64,000 bases of DNA from Bacillota bacterium (GCA_023435705.1 JAEYRH010000004.1:1-64000), one strand, 5' to 3'; shown: positions 1 to 10,219, counted from the stretch's first letter. A program made the numbers and translations. The notes: a model not told the origin generated them from the letters alone.

Positions 1-221
1 GGCGGTGTCGGTGATGATTGAAAACTTCGTGGCCTCGGAGCCTGTGCCGGCCGTGGTGGGGATCAGCACCATCGGGGGAAATTCGCCTTCTATTTCCTTG
101 CCCATGTAGTCCGAGATCGCGCCGGGCTGCACGGTCATCGCGGCGATGGCCTTGGCGCTGTCCAGCGGGCTGCCGCCACCGATGGCGATCAGAAAGTCGC
201 ACCCGGCATCCCGATAAGCTA
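1..221 (-). CDS. Iron-containing alcohol dehydrogenase, internal fragment (runs off the left edge)
   Basis: The minus-strand reading shows the nucleotide-binding GGGSPLDSAKA segment and the TTAGTGSEAT segment typical of group III (iron-dependent) NAD(P) alcohol dehydrogenases such as butanol or 4-hydroxybutyrate dehydrogenases. Only about 73 residues are visible; the metal ligands would lie outside the window. The upstream N-terminal part is absent. Instead the frame continues without a stop into the helicase fragment at 222-730 (NKFTG followed by VVAYRDAGCDF), so the gene is a chimera. Family assignment is firm. Whether the fusion is real or an assembly join cannot be decided here. Confidence 0.75.
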
Positions 222-730
222 CCACGCCTGTGAACTTGTTCTGTGTATCATCACTGGTACCAGATTCTGACACCTTGCTGTATTGCTCCAGGCAGGAAGC
301 ATCCTTCTCAAACCCGGAGATACGCTCTTCCAGCAGCCGAATTTCCTTGGGGAACCGCTGGAGCACCGCATCTACCAGCGTATACTGCTGGCTCAGGTGA
401 TTGGCCTTCAGCAACTTCAGCTTGGAAACCTGGATGTCCAAGTCCATCTTCTCTTTGATATGCGGATTGCCAGTGGCGAGAGCCTTCACCTCGGCGTAGC
501 TGAGCGCCGTCTCGTCAATGTCCTCGGCGCTGCGGACCGGGCTTTTACTCGTCATGATCTGTGATATGAACCGTTGCTTGTTCTCCAGAATCTGATACAG
601 ATACGCATCGAAAGTGTTCTCCGTAACGTACCGGAAGATATGTACTTCCTCGTTCTTGTTTCCTTGCCGGACGATACGCCCGGCACGCTGTTCCAAGTCA
701 ATCGGACAGATTTTGCGGATAATACTATTA
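222..730 (-). pseudogene. ICE helicase C-terminal fragment, copy 1
   Basis: This is the shortest of five copies of the C-terminal part of a SNF2-type helicase belonging to the large methylase/helicase of Firmicutes ICEs. It starts at the shared breakpoint just upstream of helicase motif VI (DLEQRAGRIVRQGN) and runs through the conserved MTSKSPVRSAED and NPYIKEKMDLD segments. It is cut after NKFTG, where it joins the alcohol dehydrogenase frame. The methylase domain and helicase motifs I-V are absent, so no enzymatic activity is expected. The only start near the breakpoint would be an internal one. Confidence 0.8.
699..728. repeat. Shared 30-bp breakpoint sequence, copy 1
   Basis: This is the 5' breakpoint of helicase fragment copy 1. 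It is the most diverged of the five copies, with a few substitutions relative to the common form (core TTTGCGGACAATATTAT read on the plus strand). Sequence to its right is unrelated cargo. Confidence 0.7.
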
Positions 731-847
731 GACTTTTGTGAATGTTAATAATGAGTGTCTTAGCAACACGCGATTGATGCTTTTATAGATATGGTAGTAT
801 TATGCTCATAACAGTGCTTCTATAAGAAAGAGGTTCAAATTGAATGG

Positions 848-3800
848 TTATTCAGCAGAATCACTTAATGCGATATTCGCAAGTTGAATATACCATAGTA
901 AATTGGCTTTAACTCTATCTGGTAGTTTTCCAAACAATGAATAGATATCATTTATAGTCCTAAATGCTTGTTCATTTTGTTCCAAACATGCAAAAGTTAC
1001 GCAAAGCCCCCCCAATGAATATGCCTCACCTATGTAATTATATTGTTCTCGATGAATTTTTAATGCACCTTCATAAGATTCCTTAGCGCAGGTATGTTGC
1101 CCAGTCCGTAGATATAATTCGCCCTTGCTATTAAGAACGTTTGCTAGACCCATTTTACATTTTTCTTTTTTATATAGCTCCTCTGATCGTGTATACAGAT
1201 TTAAGGCTTCACCAATTGAACGTTTCTTGAACATAAGGACACCCTCACTATGAAGAACATTAGCGAGACTAAGTATTGATTGTTCTTGTTTATATAGGCC
1301 TTCTGCTTTTTTAAATAAAATCAAAGCCTCATCTATTAGCCCTTGGCGGACTTTCATTTCTCCTTTATCAAGAAAAGTATTTGCAAGACCAAGATTATCT
1401 TGTTCTTGTACAAATAGCTCTTCTGCCTGATTATATAGATTTAATGCTACCTCATCATCATTTAGTAGGCTTTTTAATCTTCCCTTTGATAATAATATAT
1501 TGGGTACTCCAGAACCACAACGTCTTAATAATATCTCAGCTTGATCAAGTAACTTTCCAGCTTCTTCTATTGAGCCAAGACGAATAAGTAGCTCGCTTTT
1601 ACTACTATATACAGAGGCTAATCCTAAATCATCTTTCTCTTGAATAAATAAGACTTCTGCTTGATTATACATATGGAAAGCTTTGTCAACTTCTCCGAAT
1701 TGTATTAATAGATTACCTTTGTTTAGTAATATGTAAGCTTGACCAAGATGATCCTGTTCATTCATAAAAAGTTCTTCAGCTTTATTAAAATTATCTGATG
1801 CTTTTCTCAGGTAACCAATGCGTGCAAATAATTCTCCCATACTTTTATATAAGTTCGCTAAACTCAATATTTCCTTTTCTTGTATATATAACTTTTCTGC
1901 TTGAGAATACTCAACACGAGCATCCTTAACTAAACCCATTCGAAAGAAAAGATCACCCTTGCTGCGTAATACATGTGCCACACCAAGAGAGTTTTGATTT
2001 TTTAGGAAAATTTCTTCTGCGTCAATATATAATATCTTAGCTTCATTTATAGCTCCAAGTAAATGCTTAATGTTGCCAGCAATCCAAAAGGTGAAACCAA
2101 GTGTTCCATTATCAATATTGATAATTCCTTGATTTTCAATTATTTTGTTAATTATCTCATTTGAATATTGCGCCCTATATTGATATAAATTATACATTGA
2201 TCTATGCAATTGAAGCATTTCAGACCAATAATGATGATTGAAAAGATATAATATAAGGAATAGAATATTATCAATTTGCTTAATAATACTACGATGATTT
2301 TGGTTCCATCCTATATGTCCAGGAGTAGATATATCTATTTTATTAATATAATAATTCAACAACAGATTGATACTATTTTGTTCACCACCTTGCTTCTCAG
2401 GAGATATATAATCAAATATTCTTTGCTTTATTGGAGAAAGCATTCCAAAACTTTCGGTATCAACATAAATAAGGTTAAGCTTTTTGAGAATTAACATTGA
2501 ATCCATTAATAACGAAGATGAATTCGAAAAGATCTCATTTAGTATCGGTAGTTCAATATTACTTTGTAGTAAAGAAAAAATACCCCATATTTGACAGCAA
2601 CACTCATCATCCTGGATTTTTTTAAATGATGTCGAAATTGAAATTGCGAGACTTTTTTGCTGCCGATTATTGGAAATATCAATACTAATTTTACCTGCTT
2701 CTTCATCCCATAATTTTTCTAACTCATTTATAGAATTTATTAGTTGACACTGTGAAGCTACCAAAATTATTGAAAGAGGATGATTATCAAGTTTTTCGGA
2801 AATAAAATCCTGTAAATTGTTTTTTTCTTTATCTAAAATGGATTTGTTACCGCCACTTGATTGCCAAATATCACTAAACAATGAAGTTGCAGCTTCATTA
2901 TCAAGCGGCTTGAGTCCCATATAATAATCAATACCTGAAATTGTTTCTCTACTTGAAATTAATACCTTCAAATTACGTATACTAATACAATCCGAAATAA
3001 AGCTAAGTGTTTGTTCATCTCTATGTAAACTGTTGCTAGAAGAATCTGACGTGTAAAATATGTCTTCAAAATTGTCAAGATAAAGAAGTAACTTTCGATT
3101 TCTGCACTTATTATTGAGTATGCTCACCAACTTATCTCTTGAAATTATCATATCTTCTTTGAAAATTCTTAGGCTTTTTGCAATAGAAATTAATAATGAT
3201 TCAAAACCACATTTCCCTTGTAGCATAACTGGCAATACAATCCATCCATCTCTATTTATGCGATTAGCTATTTCATTGCATATTTCAGTCTTGCCAATGC
3301 CTGGTGCACCACATACAATAAACAAGCTCTTGTTCATGTCTTGTAAATTAGTATACAAATCATGTACTTCTTTCTCACGTCCATATAAATTATGTCTATG
3401 TCTGAATTCTACAAATGTACTCTCATTTCTATTAGGAATAAATCCCTTCCGGGCGCAATCTTCAATAATTTGCCTTAATATAACTGCTACTGCGTTGTGT
3501 TGTCCGCTTGGATACCAAATTAATCGAATATTTAGATTCGAAAGCTCAATCTCTTTTCTTTCTAAAACTGACCAATGGTTTCCACTTAAAGGATCGATAA
3601 TATTAGCACAAAAAGGATCATCAACTTTTGTTTGATCTGGTAATTCAACAATAGCAAAATTATAAAATTCACCTATACTAGTAACAGAACTTAGTATTTT
3701 AAGAGTCCTATCATTTTCTAAACCGCATCCAAGAAATAAGAAGCTACCTTGAATATAAAGTATTCTTAGTAAAGAAACAAAATCTGTTACTTTATCATCT

Positions 3801-4396
3801 TCAAACTCTCCATAAATCTGATTATAATCGTTTGAAGTTATTATACAAGATCTTGGATTATCAATATCGCCATGCAATTTTATTAAATAATGTTTGTTTA
3901 TTTTAGTAGCTCGGTCGACAATAACTTTATCATATGGTAACCTAGGCATATAACAACCCTGAAATGGATGCCCTATACTCTCATATAGATTTTCTAGAAC
4001 CTTGTCATAATTTGTAGTAATTATTGCTCCGCTCCATAAAAGTGTCACTAATCTGAGGGCTTCAGAATATTGAGAAATAATAAGCTTATTAGGACTATAC
4101 TCATTTGATAAATCATCATAGAAACGACTAATCCCTCTTATTCTCTGTATATAAGTCGCAGCTTCTTCATATTGTCCATTCTCTATGTATTTATCAACTT
4201 CATTTCTATGCCCCTTGCCAGCTTCATCTGCAATTTTTCGAAGAATTTCTTTCCATAGTGGATATATTGGTTTTGACATGCCGGCTCCAATAAACGGAAT
4301 CGAAATACCCCCATCGCAAATAAAGTTTAAAAGCATCTCATAGTATTTTTTGTTCTCTGGATGACAATCGATAATTTGTTGAAAAGATATTTCCAT
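848..4396 (-). CDS. SIR2-STAND-TPR protein, probable antiphage NAD-depleting effector
   Basis: This is a 1182-residue protein with three parts. The N-terminal SIR2-like domain (about 1-290) has GAGMS (37-41), TTNYD (127-131) and the predicted catalytic His in LHGD (H175). An NB-ARC/STAND NTPase follows, with Walker A GAPGIGKTE (363-371) and a Walker B-like LLLYLDNFED. The C-terminal array has about ten TPR-like repeats of about 40 residues (about 770-1180). In known SIR2-STAND (Avs5-like) systems the repeat sensor recognises a phage product and the SIR2 domain destroys NAD; that role is inferred here. The gene stands alone between two helicase fragments and is far more AT-rich than its neighbours, which points to horizontal acquisition. 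The ATG is preceded by AGGTGA. Confidence 0.85.
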   Translation of the reverse strand: MEISFQQIIDCHPENKKYYEMLLNFICDGGISIPFIGAGMSKPIYPLWKEILRKIADEAGKGHRNEVDKYIENGQYEEAATYIQRIRGISRFYDDLSNEYSPNKLIISQYSEALRLVTLLWSGAIITTNYDKVLENLYESIGHPFQGCYMPRLPYDKVIVDRATKINKHYLIKLHGDIDNPRSCIITSNDYNQIYGEFEDDKVTDFVSLLRILYIQGSFLFLGCGLENDRTLKILSSVTSIGEFYNFAIVELPDQTKVDDPFCANIIDPLSGNHWSVLERKEIELSNLNIRLIWYPSGQHNAVAVILRQIIEDCARKGFIPNRNESTFVEFRHRHNLYGREKEVHDLYTNLQDMNKSLFIVCGAPGIGKTEICNEIANRINRDGWIVLPVMLQGKCGFESLLISIAKSLRIFKEDMIISRDKLVSILNNKCRNRKLLLYLDNFEDIFYTSDSSSNSLHRDEQTLSFISDCISIRNLKVLISSRETISGIDYYMGLKPLDNEAATSLFSDIWQSSGGNKSILDKEKNNLQDFISEKLDNHPLSIILVASQCQLINSINELEKLWDEEAGKISIDISNNRQQKSLAISISTSFKKIQDDECCCQIWGIFSLLQSNIELPILNEIFSNSSSLLMDSMLILKKLNLIYVDTESFGMLSPIKQRIFDYISPEKQGGEQNSINLLLNYYINKIDISTPGHIGWNQNHRSIIKQIDNILFLILYLFNHHYWSEMLQLHRSMYNLYQYRAQYSNEIINKIIENQGIINIDNGTLGFTFWIAGNIKHLLGAINEAKILYIDAEEIFLKNQNSLGVAHVLRSKGDLFFRMGLVKDARVEYSQAEKLYIQEKEILSLANLYKSMGELFARIGYLRKASDNFNKAEELFMNEQDHLGQAYILLNKGNLLIQFGEVDKAFHMYNQAEVLFIQEKDDLGLASVYSSKSELLIRLGSIEEAGKLLDQAEILLRRCGSGVPNILLSKGRLKSLLNDDEVALNLYNQAEELFVQEQDNLGLANTFLDKGEMKVRQGLIDEALILFKKAEGLYKQEQSILSLANVLHSEGVLMFKKRSIGEALNLYTRSEELYKKEKCKMGLANVLNSKGELYLRTGQHTCAKESYEGALKIHREQYNYIGEAYSLGGLCVTFACLEQNEQAFRTINDIYSLFGKLPDRVKANLLWYIQLANIALSDSAE

Positions 4397-4437
4397 TGGT
4401 TATCACCTAACAGTTTTCATTTTTCTATATTGAAACA

Positions 4438-4466
4438 ATAATAGCATAATTAATCGATATAAACAA
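4438..4466 (-). promoter_or_regulatory. Predicted sigma-A-type promoter of the SIR2-STAND gene
   Basis: Read on the minus strand, TTGTTT is followed after exactly 17 bases by TATTAT, 42 bases upstream of the ATG. Spacing and the -10 box fit a vegetative promoter. The region is AT-rich, so chance matches are possible. Confidence 0.4.
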
Positions 4467-4654
4467 TATTCTATTATTCAAGAGGATTGCTAAATTCGTT
4501 ATATAGGATTATGAGATTTCATTTTATTGTTATAGATAAACTTTGCAATGCCAACTGCACATAATTGACAAACTACCTTGTTGTTTTTAACCTCGTATTA
4601 TAGGTAAACTAATGAGTATCTCCAAGTGATTAACATACCAGGAGTTGTAGAAAT

Positions 4655-4756
4655 TCAGTGATAAATTTTGATAAGAAATTGAGATAAGGGGGGAAGTGTT
4701 ATTCCCCCATCAATTTCTACCGAGAGTTCTTTGCTTCCAAGCGGCACATAGGACAT
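4655..4756 (-). CDS. Short ORF downstream of helicase copy 2
   Basis: This 33-residue frame begins MSYVPLGSKELSVEID and starts 10 bases after the helicase fragment stop. It reads like a genuine ICE small protein, but I do not recognise it. A homologous stretch follows helicase copy 5 (30065-30232), where the start codon and frame are broken. Inside it lies a hairpin, GGGGGAA-6 nt-TTCCCCC on the plus strand. It may be coding or simply conserved 3' sequence. Confidence 0.35.
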   Translation of the reverse strand: MSYVPLGSKELSVEIDGGITLPPLSQFLIKIYH

Positions 4757-4765
4757 CGTAATGGC

Positions 4766-5763
4766 CTACCTTTCATAACCCACGGCTTTCCGCTCCGTCA
4801 TTTCCTCATCTGGCTCACTATCGATCATCTCATTCTCTCGCTTATCCATGTTGAGTAGGATGTTCAACTCAGCCAGGCGAGCAGACTTCATTTGCAACTC
4901 CTGCTCCTTTTCAAACGGAATGTCGATCTGTTCCTTGGCCGTCTCCATCTGTTGCCGGAGAGTCTTGAGCTGTTCCTGGCAATACGCCAGCTTCTTCGGA
5001 ATGTCGGCTAACGCGTTGTCCAGGCGAGTGATGTTGCCGTGTACGTCGACGCCTAGTGTTACCAAGTGACCAATAGTTCCCTGTAGAGTGATCTGGTACT
5101 GCTTCCCGAAGCTGTCAAATGAAAAGAACATCGGGAAACCCACATAACTTCCTAATTCCTGCGGCTCTGGTGTCGTCATCAGCTTGCAAGTTTCGAGGAT
5201 GGCCACGCCGGCCTGGGCCTTCTCGGTGTATGCGATACCCTTAACAGTCATACCGACGAACTTGCTCTCCATGTTACCGCCGTCACCTACGCTGGTAGGC
5301 GTCGACGCTGGGCTGTGATGTTCCAAATTGGCGAGATCATTTTCAAAGCCAGATATGCGTTCTTCCGACTGCTTGATCTCTCGGGGGAACCGCTGGAGCA
5401 CCGCATCCTCCAGCGCATATCGCTGGCTTAGGTGGTTGGCCTTTAGGAGCTTCAACTTGGAAACCTGAATATCCAGGTCCATCTTCTCCTTGATGTACGG
5501 ATTGCCAGTGGCAAGAGCCTTCACCTCGGCGTAGCTTAGCGTCGTCTCGTCGATATCCTCGGCGCTACGGACCGGGCTTTTACTTGTCATGATCTGTGAT
5601 ATGAACCGCTGCTTGTTCTCCAGAATCTGATACAGGTACGCATCGAACGTGTTCTCCGTGACGTACCGGAAGATATGCACCTCCTCATTCTTGTTGCCTT
5701 GCCGCACGATACGCCCAGCTCGTTGCTCCAAGTCAGTCGGACAGAGTTTGCGGACAATATTAT
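4766..5763 (-). pseudogene. ICE helicase C-terminal fragment, copy 2
   Basis: About 321 residues remain from helicase motif VI (EQRAGRIVRQG) to the natural C-terminus, which is rich in charged helices. The canonical PWRPTDLEQR context of this family is replaced upstream of PTDLEQR by a short non-canonical peptide (NIVRK) encoded by the shared breakpoint sequence. The frame has no stop, but ATP-binding motifs and the methylase are missing, so the product would be inactive as a helicase. It is followed by the short ORF rather than the toprim gene, unlike copies 3, 4 and 6. Confidence 0.85.
5734..5763. repeat. Shared 30-bp breakpoint sequence, copy 2
   Basis: Matches copy 3 at every position. 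The match to copy 3 continues for about 8 more bases (CGGGCGTT) and then ends abruptly. Confidence 0.8.
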
Positions 5764-5826
5764 CGGGCGTTAACAGTTATCAGTACACATAGAGTACTAA
5801 TAATTGGAAGCGAATGATACTTGGAA

Positions 5827-8250
5827 TCATGTAATAGATGGCTTTATGACTGAATTCTCCCTTATACTTAACATTAAGTACTCTACAGCTGCCATGTAAA
5901 GATCTAGCGCCCGCCTTTTCAAGTTTTCACATTCGCTTGGAGGATCGTCTAGACCCAGTTGTGCTACTTCCCGTGCCCATGACCTGCAAGCGCCACCGCA
6001 GAGATAGCGGTAGTTGCAGCAGCTGCATCCGGGGTTTGTGTCAACTGTATGGCTGCTAAGAGAACAAAACCGCTCGCCTGTTACGATCTTTTCAAGTCCG
6101 TCAACAAAGGCACTACCCAGAAACGATTGTTCTGGATGGTAGGAGTAACAAGGATATGCTTCTCCGTCCGGCTCCACATAGAGGTTTTGGCCAATACCGC
6201 AGGAAGCAACGGGGCGAAACCCGGATTCTATCCGCTCCAACGGCGACAGATGGGAATAAAGTGCTTCCTGCTTAATGCGCTCGCCGGACCTGAGCGCCCT
6301 TCCCAGCGGAAGCAAAGGTCTGAACTTCACACGGACCATGCCAAGCCGGTTGCCCAGGTCCTTTACCGCCCTGCCCTGGCTGCCGTTCACCTGGTCAGCC
6401 TGCATCGTGGCAGACAGAGAAAGCTTTGCCGGCCGCGTTTCTTTTGCTCCCGGGCTGTATCTGATAGCACTAACATATTCCTCAAGGTTTGCCAATGTCT
6501 TGTCATAGGCGCCTTTACCTCGGCGTAGATCGTGCCCCTCTCTGTCTCCATCCATGCTCACGACGATTTCGTCAAATGCCGTGGCCAGCAGGTTGTGATC
6601 GCAGCAGGAGAGCGGCATGGCGAAGTTCGTACGCAACACAAGCATCGCTGGCTTGATTTCCCAGCGCAGCGTTTGCAGCAGTCTCAACAACTCAGCGCGA
6701 TCCGATCGCAACAACGGTTCGCCACCTGTCAGCACAATTTCACGGAATCCGCATTTGGCCCCATCCCTGACCAAGGCAGCGATGGCAGATGCATTCATCA
6801 CCGAAGTGTTTGCATTGCTCCCCGCGGAGGCATAACAATGGCTGCACTGCAGTTGACAGTTCCACGTAACATGCAGATACAGTTTGTTCAGCATTTCACC
6901 CGGCTGAATGCTGTTCCATAGCGATGTTAATGCTGCCAATGCGGCATCTTCCGCTGGATAAACGCCTGCAGTTGCGAGCCGTAAAGCCACCGCGGGCAGA
7001 TCCGGCCCCGCAGCCAGCTCATAAGCCGCAACGATCCTGCGAGCGGTGTTTGCGGTGTGATAGGGGTGCAAGTGCTCGCGTACAAGGCTGATCAAGGGGC
7101 CTGTTCGAAGCAGCGGATGACCTTTTTCGGCAGGACCGAGTTCAGAGATCGCTTTCTGGTTCTCATCCGAGACCATCTCCTGGTGCAACTGATCACGGAC
7201 GCGGGAAAATATGGTCTTGTATGCTTCACAATAGGGGTCTCGGCCGTCCGGGTCGCCGGCCGCCAGCGAATTATAGGGGCAGCCGCCTTTGCAGTAGCCG
7301 TAGTGCTGGCATTCACCGCACTTCTCCGCAATGTGCGATTCCCGCCGCAGCAGCCTCAGCGCCCCATCGCTGTTAGCAAGGTCTTTCATCGTCGGGCGCT
7401 CGGCGATGTTGCCTAGCCGGTAATCCTGCCGGCCAGCAAACCGTTGGCAGCCATAGATATCTCCGGTTGGGTCGACTGACAAGAACATCCCGAAGCAATC
7501 CTGAAACGTGCAAACCTTGCCATGGCCCAGAGCAACACCCTGGCAAATCTGATCGATCGTCTCAATACGGATATCCTTACGCTTCTCGAGGTAACGGTCA
7601 AGCAATTCGTGGAACAGCGCCGCATACTGCTCCGGCATCAGCTCAAATCCGGTCTTTCTCCCGATGGACGCCACACAAGGGTGCATGCAAAATTGCTGCC
7701 CGCGGGAAAGGAAATCATCAAAGACCCTTCGCCAATCAGGAGCGGATAGTGAGGTAAATGTGGCGATACACCCCGGGTGCAACCCGTGGGAGCGGGCCAA
7801 CTCGATCCCGCGCAGCGTTCGCTCCGAATACCCTTCACCGCGCTGCAAACGATTGATGTCGTCAGGGCCATCCAGACTTGTGCTTACAGACACACCGTAT
7901 TTGGTGAACAATTCACAATACCGGTCGTCCAGCAGCCACAGATTGCTCTGTATGGCGATGCTGCATCCAAGGGAAGCAAACCGATGGTAAGCCCCCGCTA
8001 CAAGTGCTTCCACGACAGCATGGCCCGCCGCAAGGGGTTCCCCGCCATGCAGCGTGATGCGCACCCTGTTCTGCCCGGTTTCTTCCACGATGGATTCCAT
8101 AAAGTCAAGCGTGCGTAACGCAGCAGGAACATCCATCATCGGCCCGTCGTTGGGGCCGAAGCAGTAGGAACATGCTGCCGGGCAGGAAAGCGACGGCACG
8201 ATCATGAAGTGTGGGCGGTAACGCTTACAGGCTATTTCGGACATGATCAT
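5827..8250 (-). CDS. Twin radical SAM/SPASM enzyme
   Basis: About 807 residues contain two complete radical SAM modules in tandem. Module 1 has CPAACSYC (C-x3-C-x2-C near residue 23), HGGEPL, and a SPASM-type Cys cluster ending CGECQHYGYCKGGC. Module 2 has CQLQCSHC, LTGGEPLLR, and its own SPASM cluster (CSCCNYRYLCGGAC). Each module should bind a SAM-cleaving 4Fe-4S cluster plus auxiliary clusters, as in anaerobic sulfatase maturases and RiPP maturases. The substrate is unknown; the Cys-rich mini-protein in the same operon is a candidate. I chose ATG 8250 (or 8244) over the upstream in-frame ATG at 8286 because the first motif then sits close to the N-terminus. It overlaps the end of the HEAT gene, suggesting coupled translation. 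Confidence 0.85.
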   Translation of the reverse strand: MIMSEIACKRYRPHFMIVPSLSCPAACSYCFGPNDGPMMDVPAALRTLDFMESIVEETGQNRVRITLHGGEPLAAGHAVVEALVAGAYHRFASLGCSIAIQSNLWLLDDRYCELFTKYGVSVSTSLDGPDDINRLQRGEGYSERTLRGIELARSHGLHPGCIATFTSLSAPDWRRVFDDFLSRGQQFCMHPCVASIGRKTGFELMPEQYAALFHELLDRYLEKRKDIRIETIDQICQGVALGHGKVCTFQDCFGMFLSVDPTGDIYGCQRFAGRQDYRLGNIAERPTMKDLANSDGALRLLRRESHIAEKCGECQHYGYCKGGCPYNSLAAGDPDGRDPYCEAYKTIFSRVRDQLHQEMVSDENQKAISELGPAEKGHPLLRTGPLISLVREHLHPYHTANTARRIVAAYELAAGPDLPAVALRLATAGVYPAEDAALAALTSLWNSIQPGEMLNKLYLHVTWNCQLQCSHCYASAGSNANTSVMNASAIAALVRDGAKCGFREIVLTGGEPLLRSDRAELLRLLQTLRWEIKPAMLVLRTNFAMPLSCCDHNLLATAFDEIVVSMDGDREGHDLRRGKGAYDKTLANLEEYVSAIRYSPGAKETRPAKLSLSATMQADQVNGSQGRAVKDLGNRLGMVRVKFRPLLPLGRALRSGERIKQEALYSHLSPLERIESGFRPVASCGIGQNLYVEPDGEAYPCYSYHPEQSFLGSAFVDGLEKIVTGERFCSLSSHTVDTNPGCSCCNYRYLCGGACRSWAREVAQLGLDDPPSECENLKRRALDLYMAAVEYLMLSIRENSVIKPSIT

Positions 8251-10219
8251 AATCCAAGCCAATGCCTTTGTCAGTGTGGCCGTCACCGCTGCAGTCGGAG
8301 GAATGGTCCGTATAATAATCAGCGTGTTGGTTCTCCACTAATGCAATGGCACTTGAATCGAACGAGTACAGTTCCGGCCGTGCCTTTGCTAATGCAATCA
8401 ACGTCAAAGCAGCGTTTTTTCGGGACTCCCAAACGTTGTGGTAGCTGTCTTCTGCCTGTATTGCCATGGTAAGGTGCTTGATTGCTTTGCGCAACGCCGG
8501 GGTCACCCGTTCGTCGGCGCAGCTCAGCAGGTGACGGATATCACCGGCTCCCCCCACCACGTATTTGTTCCAGCCCGGCTCGCCCAAACCCTCGAGCGTC
8601 TTGACCGCCGCCTTGCGCACCTCGGCATCCTCATCTCCCAGGCATTCGATTACAGGCAATGTGGCCCGTTTCATCTTCAGAAGCAGAATGAGCTTCATTG
8701 CCCGCTGGATATCGTTGCTGGACGACGACTTCAACATGCCGATCAAAAAATCGCCGACTTGCCCGTCACCAATTTTCTCCAACGAATGAGCATCATCTTG
8801 TGACATGGCAGGCGCAGCGCTTTCTATCATCCGAATAACAGCATCCGCCACGTCGCTCTTGCCTCCGTGGGCAAACACCTGCAGCATCGGCTCCGCAATG
8901 GATAGGTCCTTGAATTTCTCCAGTGCCCCTGCGGCTTCGCGCACCACCAATCCATCCAAGTCCTTTATCGCTGCCAGCAACGGTTTTACGGCAACCGCGT
9001 CACCAAGCGCTCCAAGTGTTTTTGCCGCGTCCTTGCGGACTAATGCTTGTGGATTTTTAAGCTCTTCAACCAGCGGAGCAACAGCGGATTTGCTTTTGAT
9101 TTTGATCAATGCTGCCGCTGCATCTTTTCGGTAAGAATCGCTGGTGCGGAAGATCGTTATCAGCGGGGGTATGGCGGCCGGTTCGCCGAAATTCCCGAGC
9201 GCATGGATGACTGCGTTTTTCACAGTACTGTCTGCTTCGTCAAACAGCCTAATGATGTGCGGCAATGCCCGCTCATCCCGGAGCTCACCCAGCGCCAGGA
9301 TCGAGCCGATTCGTCTGTCTCTGTCTCCATGATCCAGAAGCCTCAGCATCATATCCGCGACTCTGCGATCCTTCGATTTGGCGAGTGCGGCAATATCTTC
9401 CATCAGCTGCCCGGTGACCAACGGCCTCCATTGGGTCTCACCGATGCCAGCGAGTGCTGCCGCTGCCGCCAGCCTGACCTCAGAATGCACATCGAAAAGT
9501 GCCCTGACCAATGCATCGGATGATCTCTTGTCGCCGAGTTTCCCCAGCACCTCCGCAATGTCCTTCCTCCGTTGTGCAATGCGATCATTGTGCTCCCGTA
9601 TCCCTTTGGCCACAGCATCCCCGCCTACAGCCAGGAGCATCGCCTGCAGCTCAACTTCTGCGGCCCGCATATCGCCGCTGCTGGCGTAGAACGCTTTGAT
9701 CAGCAGAGCAACATAGTCCTCCACAGCCTTTTTATCCCTGAGTTGGCTGGGATGCTTGATGTCCGACGAGTCGATCTCGACATAATTCGTTCGGTCAAGC
9801 AATACGGTCAACGGCATAGCGGCGCGCCTGTCTCTCAGGCTGCCTAACGCAGCAATGATAGCATCCTGCAGCATGCGGTCCGAAAGCTTGCGTATCAGCG
9901 GCTCCACGACCTCAGGGCCACCCAGATGCGCCAACGCTCGGACTGCCGTTTTCGCCACCTGCCCATCCTTGTCGTCCAGCATGGCAGCGATGGGCTTCAT
10001 GGCATGGGGATCGTTGGTGTTTGCCAGCGCGATAACCGCATCGTCACGAATATCCGCTTCCGCATCTCCCAACGCCTGGACCAGCAGCGCGAAGGCGCGA
10101 GGATCCTTGCTCTTGCCCAGTGCTGCAACCGTGGATTTCCGCGCCTTTGTGCTGCCGTTTTTCAGGCGGTTAGCCAGGCCATTGAGCCTGATTCTTGCAA
10201 AGAACTTTTCTTCCGCCAT
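8225..10219 (-). CDS. HEAT-repeat protein
   Basis: This 664-residue protein consists of successive helical units of about 31 residues of the PBS-lyase/HEAT type, for example ALGDAEADIRDDAVIALANT and LGDEDAEVRKAAVKTLEGLG. No signal peptide or membrane segment is visible, so it is probably a cytoplasmic scaffold. The C-terminal ~100 residues depart from the repeat pattern and contain His and Asp. A good ribosome site (GGAGGG) precedes the ATG. The gene lies between the Cys-rich mini-protein and the twin radical SAM enzyme, whose start it overlaps. HEAT proteins often present substrates to partner enzymes; that role is inferred. Confidence 0.8.
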   Translation of the reverse strand: MAEEKFFARIRLNGLANRLKNGSTKARKSTVAALGKSKDPRAFALLVQALGDAEADIRDDAVIALANTNDPHAMKPIAAMLDDKDGQVAKTAVRALAHLGGPEVVEPLIRKLSDRMLQDAIIAALGSLRDRRAAMPLTVLLDRTNYVEIDSSDIKHPSQLRDKKAVEDYVALLIKAFYASSGDMRAAEVELQAMLLAVGGDAVAKGIREHNDRIAQRRKDIAEVLGKLGDKRSSDALVRALFDVHSEVRLAAAAALAGIGETQWRPLVTGQLMEDIAALAKSKDRRVADMMLRLLDHGDRDRRIGSILALGELRDERALPHIIRLFDEADSTVKNAVIHALGNFGEPAAIPPLITIFRTSDSYRKDAAAALIKIKSKSAVAPLVEELKNPQALVRKDAAKTLGALGDAVAVKPLLAAIKDLDGLVVREAAGALEKFKDLSIAEPMLQVFAHGGKSDVADAVIRMIESAAPAMSQDDAHSLEKIGDGQVGDFLIGMLKSSSSNDIQRAMKLILLLKMKRATLPVIECLGDEDAEVRKAAVKTLEGLGEPGWNKYVVGGAGDIRHLLSCADERVTPALRKAIKHLTMAIQAEDSYHNVWESRKNAALTLIALAKARPELYSFDSSAIALVENQHADYYTDHSSDCSGDGHTDKGIGLDYDHVRNSL

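Noticed and set aside
4690..4720. Hairpin after helicase copy 2 as a rho-independent terminator
   Set aside because: The stem is good, but no T-run follows on either strand.
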